Below, piece after piece: positions 35,079-45,039 of a DNA stretch of 64,000 nt. The position numbers were made by a program, and so were the translations under genes. Source of the DNA: Hysterangium stoloniferum (lineage: Eukaryota; Basidiomycota; Agaricomycetes; Hysterangiales; Hysterangiaceae). The notes under the pieces were generated by a model. That model was not told the origin of the DNA. It made no database searches and worked only from the letters and a program-made list of their open reading frames with translations. Every line of letters starts with the position of its first letter. Position 1 is the first letter of the stretch. The stretch spans positions 1 through 64,000 of the forward strand of contig WHVD01000162.1 in assembly GCA_015178975.1 (NCBI GenBank). Reading direction: 5' to 3'.

Positions 35079-35801
35079 TGTTACGACCGTGTCGCAACCC
35101 TATTGGTCCCGAGGTTATCGCCACTTATCAACGTTTCAAGTCACCATCTCGGAAACCATCGGCCCCGAAGCTGACGTATGTTTTCACAAAGATCAAACTC
35201 CTTTTACGCCCATGTCAAAATAACTCGTATTGTCTGGTCAAACTTTTGATACGTCCCTTTTATTATGTTGATCTGTTCAATCTTATGTTTCACATATGTC
35301 TATCTATAATTGTAGTCCTTGAACTATTTCCTTTTATCGTAATCCCGCTCTCGGTTATCATCGGCCTCCAAACTAATCATAAACTTCCCGTTCCTAGTCA
35401 AGCTTATTGTTAATGCTGTTTTCCGCCCTTTTCCTCATTAGTGTTTTCTAGATGCCTGTTACTTGTATATGAACCCGCTGTAGTTGTAGTTACTAGGCAA
35501 TCAGAATATCGACTCAGAATACCCTCATACATCTGTAACAGTCTCATACTAAGAATCCCCCCATCCGCCTTCGCATGCGCTTGCCCACTCCCGGCCCCGA
35601 CCCCTTGGCCTGATGCTCGACTTGTCCTTCAGTTCCGATCGGTATCTCGCCGAAAGGAGCTCTTTAGGATTAGTCTTTGCCCGCCCGAAATCTAAGGACA
35701 CCCTACAGATATTTGCGAGGGTGCAGCACATAAGCTGAAGCCAAGTCCTTCCGATCGGTCCCTGTCGGCCACCGACATTTAGTCAGTTTTCAGTTCTTAA
35801 C
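35079..35801 (+). mobile_element. Solo LTR, family A, copy 4
   Basis: 723 bp, forward, TGTTACGACC...TTCTTAAC followed by a run of C. The flanks are C-runs on both sides, consistent with TSD ccccc and a changed last base. Confidence 0.88.
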
Positions 35802-37414
35802 CCCCCCCCCCTCCCCCACTTGGGGATTTGGCCACCCTAGGTATAGCAGGAGGCAGACCTTGTCCCCTCACTGAGTGTAAGGCTGCCATCAATTGCAGCC
35901 TCACTGAGTCTCAGTCCAATGTTGATAGGATTCAAGTATATTTGTCTAAGAACAGAGATGGCAGTGCACAATAGTGATGGCAGGTAAAAACAATAATGAA
36001 AAAACTACTACACACATTTATCCTAATTATCTAAGGAAGTGGATATTAAATATTAAAGGTCCGTTGTGGTAAGCTTCACCAGGCTTACACCCCTCCCCAC
36101 TTTGAAAAACACAGCATCCCCAACAGCCAAGTTGGCAGATGTGTAGGAACATTATGGCAGATGAGTTGTGATTCCGAGAACCACAACAGGTGATGAAGAT
36201 GATACCGGAGTGAACTGAAAAATAAAAAGAAGTGAATTCCATGCTACTTGCTGTTAATTATCCAACCCCAATTCCAAATCTGTATCCTCATCCCTAACAC
36301 TGGGACTGGAACACCTAATGGCCATTGAACCAGAGTGAGTGGGATAATCATATGCACCATAAGGTGACTCTTGCAAAATCACTGCTGCAGCTGTGGTAGT
36401 GGTAGCAGCTGGAACAGGTGTAGGGGTGGTGCTCATAATGGTTAATGGGCTAAAATCCTTGCCAGGACAAGTGCCAATGGTGGGGTTGCCTGGACAGGTG
36501 TGACATTGATGAGGGACCCAACCTGGGTCTGTTAGTTTGCCACAACAATTACAACACCCTCGAATGGCTGTAAGTGCAGCCTTCTCCTTTTCTGTGATTG
36601 GAAGGAATTTTGGAGGAGTGACAAGACTGGTGGGGCTGGTGGCATTGCCAGTCAATGACGAGAAGTGGAATGCCAGTGAAGCTAGTATGATTGATGTGAG
36701 CCAAAGAATGGCCTGAACGAGCCACATTGTTAGCAACAAGGCTGTCCCATTGTGATCCCATAAGGGCAATCAGTTCATCAGGTATCTGAGATGAATTGTC
36801 AATGTCAAAGGCCTCAAGTGCACGCATATGAAGGTATGATGTATTAGCCTTACTTTAATACTATTTTCTGAAAAAGGAGTCCATCAAAATGTGCAAATAC
36901 TCAATTCACTGCAAGGTAAAATAATTTAAGTATTTGATATTAATCAGTGGCAGCTGAATAGACTTAGAACCTCTGAAGTCAAGAGTTTACTTGAATATAT
37001 GCACCCTACTTCGCAAAGAAGGTTTTGAGAGCTGCTTGTGCAAGCTTGTTCTTGTTCTGTGAAAATATGTACTTAAAATATGAATAACAATTCACTGATT
37101 CAACTTTGATTCTAGCTAGTTTATATATATTTTCTACTATTTATCAAACAGTAAAAATATTAATAAACAGGTCAAAAGATTAGATATAGAATAAAACACT
37201 ATTTGGCTAATATATGCTTTATTTACACTAACCTACAGGGTCTACTGTGATACTAACTTATCAGGATCTTAATGTAGTCTTAAGGATTCTGCAAGGATAT
37301 TCTCAGTATTTATTTATGCTCAAACACTTAAGATGTTTTGTGAATATGCTTTACCGATTCACAATAAATGAGCAATGGAACAGGGATTATTTGTAATGTA
37401 ATAAACAGTCAAAT

Positions 37415-37755
37415 TACTCAACTAGAGGTGACTGAAGTCTTAGACTACAAATAACAATGTAGAGAAAACTAATAATCAGTACTCAATTAAGAGGTGACTA
37501 TAGTATGAGATTATTTATATATTATTGGTTGATAGCCAACAACTCTAACCGAGGTGGCAACAAATATATAAAAGATAGCCAGCTATTCAATTAAGAAGTG
37601 GCAAGGGGGAACAAAAGTCAACAACTCAGATTGAGGTGACAAGGGGAACAGCAGATCAGCTAACAGCTCAGATTGAGGTGACAAGAAATCTGATTGGGCC
37701 AACAACTCTGATAGAGGTGGAATTAGATGTCCAACTGCCTGATTGGGGTGGAGTA
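37415..37755. repeat. Dispersed GAGGTGAC motif, about eight imperfect copies
   Basis: Variants of CAACTCNGATTGAGGTGAC at about 37415, 37478, 37535, 37583, 37620, 37660, 37698 and 37730, spaced 30-60 bp. Confidence 0.65.
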
Positions 37756-37870
37756 GCCTGCTTGCTGCAGTGACACACAGATGTGGTGGTTGATGTGATG
37801 ATATGATATGATTGATTGATATTCAAGGCTGGAGCTGAGCTCCTTATATTCATTTTAGTCTGAGACATTT

Positions 37871-38067
37871 AGAAGATTCTAGAAGATTGAATGATGTCAT
37901 TTAGAATTTTCCAGAGCATTGTGGAAGGTTCTAACTACTTCTAAGACACTATAGAATGTTCTTGGCACAATAGAACATTCTGGAATCTTATAGAATATTC
38001 TACAATATTCAATCTACTATTAGTACCTATTAACTACTGTTCCATTGGAAGCCACTGGAATATTCCA
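37871..38067. promoter_or_regulatory. Heat-shock element cluster
   Basis: 37871-37886 holds GAAgaTTCtaGAA. Two-unit sites are at 37904, 37924, 37954 and 38058. At 37973-38010 eight consecutive pentamer units lie in register (GAA, TTC, GAA, TTa, GAA, TTC, cAA, TTC), six perfect. Alternating nGAAn units are the recognition sequence of trimeric heat-shock factor. Confidence 0.7.
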
Positions 38068-38140
38068 GGGAGTTTCCAGTTTTTGCTGTAGTAGCATTGT
38101 GAAGAGTGGTAGAAGTTCTAACCGTTCTATATACGAAGAA

Positions 38141-38227
38141 TATTGACCGTTGAAGTACAATACCATGATGTATTGACTGTCTAAGTCTAATACGGACCAA
38201 ACGCGTATTGACTACTTAGTTCAATAC
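38141..38227. repeat. Three copies of a 22-23-bp imperfect dyad
   Basis: TATTGAC...CAATAC or TAATAC at 38141-38163, 38171-38193 and 38206-38227. Looks like a set of protein-binding sites. Confidence 0.7.
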
Positions 38228-38474
38228 GGTAGAGAGAAGTAGCTATCTAAAGTAAGGTAGATAGCTAGAACGAATAAGCAGAATCAACTGGTTAAGTGTG
38301 ATTCTGGACAACTGCTCAAGTGCAAGTAGAGTAGTTAGAGAGTCAAATAATAGAGTAGCATGGATGTAGTCCACACGAGTTGAGATAGGGATTGAGTTTC
38401 GACTGATACAGTTCGAAACTCAGTTTGAATGAGTAGCTAAAGCCTGTCTGTGACGGTCAAGACGATACACCAAT

Positions 38475-38515
38475 CACAACTTACAGGACACTAACGGGTG
38501 TCTGGGTAAGTTGTG
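38475..38515. other. Two-tier hairpin
   Basis: CACAACTTAC (38475-38484) pairs with GTAAGTTGTG (38506-38515); inside it GACAC pairs with GTGTC around a 6-nt loop. No T-run follows, so it is not an obvious terminator. Confidence 0.75.
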
Positions 38516-40238
38516 GTTGTGGTGTAAAAAGTGTCTGAGTTCTAAACTACGGGTGCTAGAATACATAAGTCTGCGTGTGTGCCCACAAGAGTCGATGTAC
38601 CGCATACATAGGTCGTCGAACTAATTATAGATATAATAAAAGAGAGAAAATAGAAATAATAAAGGAGATATAGTAAGAGCTCATCTGACTATATTTCCTG
38701 AGTGTATTTCGCCATACCTCTCACAAGCATATATAATGACATAATGCTCTCACGCCTGTGCATGTATGACACCCTTCGCATCTTGTGACTGTCACACATT
38801 GTGATGATTTTCCCGCGCACCATGTAAGAAGCACCAGGTGGCTGGTTTTATATTATTATATAATTATTATATTTACTTTTAGTTAGTTAATAAATATAAT
38901 ATTTTATTATAATAATATAAATATATATATTGCCTTGATTATGCATGATTATTTCACATTGCATTTTGTCCTTATCGGAGTTTGAAATGTCATGTGAATA
39001 TCATGTGATCTCTCACATGTTGTGAATAAGTGCTGAGTCACTGGCATATTAATCAAAAAAGAATAAAAGGTAGAAATTCGATAACTTGCTCAATTTATAA
39101 GATAAAAATACAAAATAAATTGCATAAATTCAAGATAAATCAAGACAATATTGTACAAATTTATTGTCGCAATATAATTACATTTAAATTTTCTTTTTCA
39201 CAATTTGTTGGGAGATTGGTTTAAAAAATGGAAAAGGCTTAGAAATACATAACAGAAGGTAGAGGAGGGGGTGAGAGTAAAAGAGAATATGGTGTTTGTA
39301 AATGGCTGTAGATATTGTTGCAGAAGGAAGGGTGCCAAGACACTGGGCAAAGCCCACTGCAAATGTGTGAAAATTGCACTTGCCTTGAGAACAGGAATAG
39401 AACTGTTCCAATGCATCCATTTTCCAATTGACTGGCATGAAACGATCTTTTACCTTCTTGACGAACAACTCCCAGGGAGGCTATGCTAAAAACTCCACCT
39501 TCCCTGATGCCCACCATTCCACCATCTGAGGTTCAGTGAGAGTGGCACCAGTAAGGCAGATGTGAGTCTTGGGCACAAGCTTCTTGTCATGTGTGTCTTC
39601 ATAATTTTCAAACCTGTCTTTGCAGGATCCAAGCCAGACTTTCAAGTTGTTGGCTGTCAGGGGGCTGGCAAAAGGTGAAACAATTTTGCTTGACTTTTTT
39701 GACACTGATGGAGAAGTCAGATGATGAATGTGCTGAGGTGAGAGTCATGAGATGAGTGGAAGATGAGGGATTCAGTGATGGGAGGGCCACAGGAATGTGG
39801 ATGAGTTGAAGGGCTCTGGGCCTGACAAGTCTGAATCTGAGTCCAAGACAGTGGATGTCCATTGATCACGATGTCGGCAATGTGGTTCTGTATAAGGGCC
39901 AAGAATTGGGAACTTGAATTGAGCGGCAGTGTTCCTTGTGAAGCGAACAGTTGATAGATCCACTGCAAAGCAGGAAGGTGACGAGCTGGTAGCGAATAAG
40001 GAAAGTCAGTATCAAAAAAAAAAGTGTAAGGCTGCCATCAATTGCAGCCTCACTGAGTCTCAGTCCAACATTGATAGGACTCAAATATATTCATCTAAGA
40101 ATGGAGATGGCAGTACATGATAGTGATGGTAGGTAAAAATGATAATGAAAAAACTACTATGCATGTTAATCATAATTATCTAAGGAAGCAGATACTAAAT
40201 ATTAAAGGTCCATTGTGGTAAGCTTCACCAGGCTTACA

Positions 40239-40431
40239 CTGAGGCTGGTCTAACATTCTTGGCACAACTGGAAGTGTGAAGGATAGGTCGCATAGGAGGT
40301 GCGACTAAAGACTCTAAGCCTTACCCTTTAGCTGCTTTATATTTCCATTATTTCTTTTATGTTTTATACTTTTATTTCCTTCTCTATCACTCATAAATAC
40401 AGGCCATATTCCCTTTTTATTAGTTTGAGAG
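40239..40431. other. Spacer between element X copy 2 and E1
   Basis: 193 bp with no recognised content, ending in the E1 TSD gagag. Confidence 0.5.
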
Positions 40432-41924
40432 TGTTAGGATACGTACAGGGTGGCTCTCTGGAGAAACCTGCAGAATATCCAGTAGGACTTGGCTTCAGCT
40501 TATAGGCTGCACCCTTGCTAGATCGTGTTGTCCAATTTCAGACAGGTGGATGGGAATCCCAGGGAGTCTGGGTGGGGGTCGTGGTCGAGAGGTCGTAGAT
40601 TGGAGGTCGTGGGTTGAGAGGTCGTGAGTGGTGAAAGAGATAGATGCGCCGGAGCCTGTGGGCTCCGACTAGTGTAAGCAGTGTAATTCAAGTAGTAGTT
40701 TAGAGCGGAAAATGTATTAGATTACTGGGGAGGATATCTGAAAACTATTAAGTATACCAAATTCTAATATACTCTAAAGGTCATTTAAACATCTGAGATG
40801 TGATTCAAACATAATTTGGTTTTTAAAACTTTTTGAAAGTTTTAAACTCTCTCATACATTACAAACTAAAGAATCTTTCCGGACATGAGTAGACAATAAA
40901 AAAAATTAGTAGTTTGAAACACTAATACTTTTAAAAAATAGATACCTTTAGATAGTCCATTCCATGCATATGTATATCATTGGCACCTCTAAATACATAT
41001 GTATTACTTCGGAATGGATCTGTTAATCTGAACAGATTTCTACTTGATTCAACATACCCAGAATATATAGGGGGTTTTACTTAATAAAGACAGCTGTGAT
41101 ATGAAAAATTTCCAATAATATTTTACATATTTTACATGGAAATAACTACATTTCAACTTTTAAAAAACAAAGTACTAATAAAAGTATTAGTAGGCATCTG
41201 TAAAAGGAAGGAAATTATATACAATGGAATTTGTTAAATAACTATGGGTTGTATAAGATGTAATATGGAGAACTATTTCTGATGGTTATTTTTTGATGAT
41301 ATAATTGTTTCAGAATAGATATCACTATTTAAAGATGGAGTTTTGTAAAAATAAGACTTTTATTAGTAAATATTTGAGATTATAGTAATTATAAATACCC
41401 TCCTGGGGGGAATCTAAGCCAATTTTCTGACTGGATTGTATGTACAACATCTGCCAGTTTAAATAGACCGTGGAGTGAATGTCATACCAAATCCAGTAAT
41501 AATGAAATGAAATGAGCAAAACATAAAACGGGAATAGTAAACACCAATTTGGTGTTAGGAACGGGACAGAATGGAGCAGAGTCCGAATAGTGACAAATCA
41601 TAAACCATAATGGGAAATGGAGTGGGAGTGGAGTCCGAATCGTGACAGGTCATTTGACTAAAACGGGAATGGGGCTTGGTTAGAGGGATGACAGGTTTTC
41701 TGAGCAGGGTCTGGTGACTGATGCACGGGACAAGGTCGGAAATAGACATAGACAGAGTCTGGTGGGTTTTCTGGTGACTGAAACACAATGTAACAAAGAC
41801 AAATGTAGACAAGTCTGACATACGGTGTCCGGTGGGAATTCTGGTGAACTGATAATGGGTGCGTATAGGGCACAGGTGCATATAGGTTAGTGCCCGGAGT
41901 CCAGCAGGATTTCCAGTCATAACA
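40432..41924 (-). repeat. E1 3' LTR, interrupted by a miniature DNA element
   Basis: About 815 bp when the 675-bp insertion at 40729-41403 and its 3-bp duplication are removed. It keeps a 52-bp segment between direct GAGTCCGAAT repeats that the 5' LTR has lost. Confidence 0.93.
40729..41403 (+). mobile_element. Miniature non-autonomous DNA element, copy 2
   Basis: 675 bp, noncoding, AT-rich. Ends GGAGGATATCT and (inverted) GGAGGGTATTT; duplicated tgg at 40726-40728 and 41404-41406. The 5' LTR of E1 gives the empty site (six G's in a row). It is the sister of 3140-3693. A 3-bp target duplication would fit a PIF/Harbinger-like source, but the target is not TWA, so the superfamily is open. Confidence 0.85.
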
Positions 41925-42074
41925 GTACCCTCCCTTTATGCTGAAGTCCCAAAGAGGCTCTAGACCTCGATAAGGTTCTTGTCGGCTACGCGCATGTGTC
42001 AAAAGTCATGTCGGTTACACGTATGTGTCAAGGAGTCATGTGATCTGGAAGGTAAGGTTCAAACGCGATGAGCC

Positions 42075-42083
42075 TATATATAA
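42075..42083 (+). promoter_or_regulatory. TATA box of the opposite-strand gene in E1
   Basis: TATATATAA 51-59 bp before the ATG at 42134, followed by a pyrimidine-rich stretch (TTCTTCTTC...) suitable for transcription start. Orientation is opposite to the E1 genome. Confidence 0.6.
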
Positions 42084-42133
42084 ATTTGAAAAAATAGAAA
42101 TTCTTCTTCTTTATTACCCCCATCTTCGACAAA

Positions 42134-43118
42134 ATGGGACCAAAGCCAACACCAAGACAGGCAATGCCAACTGCCAGGCCCTCCATGGGCACTCCATATC
42201 GGGCAACTTGGAGCATGGCCCAACTCTTGGCGTGGTGAGAAGAGCAGTGCCAACTTCACAAAGAAGCAGAGAAGGAGGCCAGAGAGGCCAAAGAGGCCTT
42301 AGACAGGGAGTACCAGGTGGCATTGGCCACGGAGGAAGAGGCTGAGAGGCAGAGGAAGAGAGATGAGGAGGAGGCTGTGCAGGTGGCCACGGAGAAAGTG
42401 CAGGTGGCTGCAGACAGAGCCGCGATTGTCGTGGGAAAGGTAAGTCCCAAACTCTGACTTATCATTTTTTTTTTTTTTTTTTTTTCACTGACTTGTCATT
42501 TTCAGTGCAAAGTGACAGAGGTCAAGTCGGAGTCTGAGGGGAGCCGGAGAGCCCCCAAAAGGTAAGCAATGGGTCCATGGGAAATACCGTGGAACTAACC
42601 ATATCAACAGAAGGCAAGGAAGGCGGCACCAGTCCGCCTACCCACACGGAATGACCCGCGGTGTTCCGGTTGTAATGACTGGAACACTGAATGCAATCGA
42701 AAGTCCGGCCGGGGTCTGGGCTGCTACCAATGTGCAATGTGCACACCTCAAGGCAAGGTGTTCACTTGTTCATGAACAGGCCGCGGGGTACGGGGCATGA
42801 GACATCAGCAGGTCAGACAGATTTTCTGGGTTGGACGAAGTCCTGGGAAGGATCGCCGAGGGCATCGAGGCCCAAAACGAATTGCTCTGGAAGAGCAACA
42901 AGGTCTACATAGTGGTGGTGAAGAAACTGTGCGGATTCTGTGAGGAGTTTTGGAGATTCCTGGCAGAGTATGGCGGCTATGTGTATGAAGAGCTGCAAGT
43001 TGGGAGTTCTGAGGATGCCAGGTCAGATGAGGATGGGGTTGCCATGGAGGTCGTGGAGCTCCCTGAGGAGATGGCTGCAGAAGTGGGGAAAAAACACAGT
43101 CCCATAAATGTAGACTGA
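42134..43118 (+). pseudogene. Opposite-strand spliced gene in E1: coiled coil, six-cysteine cluster, helical tail
   Basis: Exon 1 (42134-42439) begins MGPKPTPRQAMPTARPSMGT and continues with a long Glu/Ala/Arg-rich helix (EAEKEAREAKEALDREYQ). Introns 42440-42505 and 42562-42610 have GTAAGT/GTAAGC donors and TTTTCAG/CAACAG acceptors. Exon 3 encodes CSGCNDWNTEC then GLGCYQC, a C-x2-C-x6-C, C-x2-C-x6-C cluster, then LDEVLGRIAEGIEAQNELLW and an acidic tail ending SPINVD. Damage: TGA at codon 35 (42236), and a 7-bp duplication aatgtgc (42729-42742) that shifts the frame in the cluster. The cluster resembles zinc-cluster sequences common in Agaricomycete proteins. Introns can survive retrotransposition here because the genomic RNA is the other strand. 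Role unknown. Confidence 0.8.
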
Positions 43119-43339
43119 GAAAAGTAGTATAGAATAAAAGTTTAATAATTTTGAATATAAAAGTAAAGCGTGAAAAACATAAAAGTCAAAGTCCGCAGGA
43201 AAACCGCTTAGGGACTTAAAGAACATGTCAGAACCTGTAAAAGCAAAGAGAGACATAGGGCGACAGGGAAAAATGAAAATGTGTCCAAACATAACATGGG
43301 GTCCATGGAGTGCGGTCAGAGAGATGATAGTGGTCCGGG

Positions 43340-43515
43340 TTTGAGTGGGTAAGCTGTATGAAAGTCAGTAATGATTTCTGTGGCATTACCGAGTTCCATG
43401 GCCAAAATCCATGAGGTTTCTTCATCGGTGCCCTCGTAACCCGCCCACTTGACCAAGTAAAGCAGTTTACAAGTGCGTCAATGCTTGTCAATTTTTGAAT
43501 CTAAAATCTGTGAGA
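43340..43515 (-). pseudogene. E1 chromodomain
   Basis: EFEISQILDSKIDKH, a TGA, then CKLLYLVKWAGYEGTDEETS and WILAMELGNATEIITDFH. The pattern of aromatic residues and VKWxGY is that of chromodomains. The TGA lies at the same codon as in E3. Confidence 0.8.
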
Positions 43516-44650
43516 TTTCAAATTCGGGTTCTCCGTCAATAATGACCGGAGGAGGCGGAGATTGCACGTGATCTGGGATAGTGTTAGCAGTACAAGGTTC
43601 TAGCATAGAAACATGAAATACCAGGTGTACCATGTGCATGCCATCTGGAAGCCGTAGGGTCCAAGAAACTGAACCTACTTGTGCGATAATTTCAAATGGA
43701 CCTAAATATTTTTCAGCAAGTTTTTGATGGACGGGTAGTCTGGAAGAATTGAGCTTTGACAAAAACACGATCGCCAATTTTGAAGTTTGGTGGCGGAATC
43801 TGGTGTTTGTCCGCTGAATGTTGGTATTGCTCTTGGGTGGACATTATTGCAGTCCAGAGTTCCTCGTGGAGCTTGTGGAGGTCCGTGGTGAACTCTTGAG
43901 TGTGAGCAGAGGCAAGATTTCGTTCTGGATGTACTGTAATATTTGGATTATATTCTTTATTTGCAAAGAACGGGGAAACACCAGTAGTGGCCGAGGGTGC
44001 ATTGTTGTAAGCAAACTCTGCAAGTGGTAACAAGGATTTCCAATTGTCCTGTTGGTAGTTGCAATATACGCAGAGATATTGTTCCAATGTCTGGTTGATG
44101 CGTTCGGTTTGTCCGTCACCTTCTGGGTGATGTCTGGACGTGAAATGTAATGTCATGTCCAAGTATTTCCTGAGGGATCTAAAGAAGTGAGAGACGAACT
44201 CTGATCCTTGATCAGAAGTCATGTGGGACAGAACTTCGTGCTTGGAAAATACGTGGATAATGAAAAGTTCCGCTAACTGCACAGACGTAATTGTGTCATA
44301 AGTAGGGATGAATATACCTTGTTTTGAGAATCTGTCAACAACGACTAGAATGGCAGAAAAGCCTTCGGAATATGGTAAGTGTTCAATGAAATCCATAGAG
44401 ATAGAATTCCATGGATGTTCTGGTACCGGGAGTTGTTTCAAAAGGCTGTATGGCTTGTGTCACTGAGATTTCAAGTGGGGACAAGTAGTGCAAGATTTAC
44501 AATAGTGCTTAATGAATCCACGGAGTCCGGGCCAAGTGTATTCTCTTCTTATTAATGATAGAGTTTTGTTGTACCTGAAATGTCCTGAGAGTGGATGATC
44601 ATGTTTGTATTGAAGGATCCTGAGGTGGAGGCTGTCAGAGTCCGGTACAT
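43478..44650 (-). pseudogene. E1 integrase
   Basis: A zinc-binding region near 44470-44620 (H...H, CKSCTTC) precedes the core at 44441: SMDFIEHLPYSEGF, MTSDQGSEFVSHFF and HPEGDGQTERINQT, which supply D, D and E. The C-terminal GPFEIIAQVGSVSWTLRLPD motif (GPY/F module) is present at about 43700. A stop near 44465 and a frame change near 43713 break the frame. Confidence 0.88.
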
Positions 44651-45039
44651 AGATTCAATCGTCAAGTCTAATGAAACCATGCTGATCAAGAGACCACCGG
44701 GGTTGATCAGAGTCCACAGGATTGTCAAGGTGAGCTTTAGTAATCGGGTCTAGTAGAATTGCCAATAGAATATCTTGATGTAACTTCTCAATATCCATAA
44801 TGATAATTCCACGGACAATGGGATTGACAAGGAAAGTTTTGTGGACCGATGCGGTAAGTTTCTGATTCGTGAAAATAGGTTTCAGGTTGTGCAAATTTAC
44901 TGTGGCATAGTCGTTGCTCCCCTCTTTAGGATAAACATCCCATCATCTAGTTAAAGTGTCGGGTTTGCCACCGAGACAGCCGGGTCGAAAATGGATAATC
45001 ATGTTGAAGGCAGATAGATACTCAGACCAACGGGCCTGC

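Larger units (their letters stand above)
36837..39254. mobile_element. 2.4-kb noncoding insertion with dense regulatory motifs
   Basis: Starts TGATGTATTAGCC and ends ACATAACA, flanked by gaaggta (36830-36836, 39255-39261); copy 1 of element X shows the empty site. A 7-bp duplication is unusual and could instead be 5 bp with chance matches. No coding frame. Contents: a GAGGTGAC motif cluster (37415-37755), heat-shock element arrays (37871-38067), three dyad repeats (38141-38227), a hairpin (38475-38515), and AT-rich ends. The class is unresolved; TG...CA ends would suit a large LTR. Confidence 0.75.
36254..39705 (-). pseudogene. Element X gag-like gene, copy 2
   Basis: Starts MSKKSSKIVSPFASPLTANN at 39705. 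A stop after KVEFLA and a frame change follow; the core then runs to SHPLLYL at about 39260, where the insertion begins. It resumes at 36830 with LEAFDIDNSSQIPDELIALM and ends with GCCNCCGKLTDPGWVPHQCH and LELGLDN at 36254. Copy 1 supplies the uninterrupted order. Confidence 0.82.
35876..40238 (-). mobile_element. Gag-only element X, copy 2 (complete, with a 2.4-kb insertion)
   Basis: LTRs of 214 bp each (35876-36089 and 40025-40238), TGTAAGCC...CCTTACA on the minus strand, TSD ctgag (35871-35875, 40239-40243). A strong purine tract (GTGGGGAGGGG on the minus strand) precedes the 3' LTR. After removal of the insertion at 36837-39254 the element is about 1950 bp and codes only for gag. It is therefore a third structurally complete gag-only LTR element. 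Confidence 0.93.

Noticed and set aside
35790-35815. Poly-C run as an assembly gap or telomere-like sequence
   Set aside because: It is explained by insertion of a solo LTR into an existing C-run with duplication of ccccc; no telomere repeat is present.
38860-38940. AT-rich stretch as a replication origin
   Set aside because: AT-richness alone is not evidence of an origin, and it lies in a mobile insertion.
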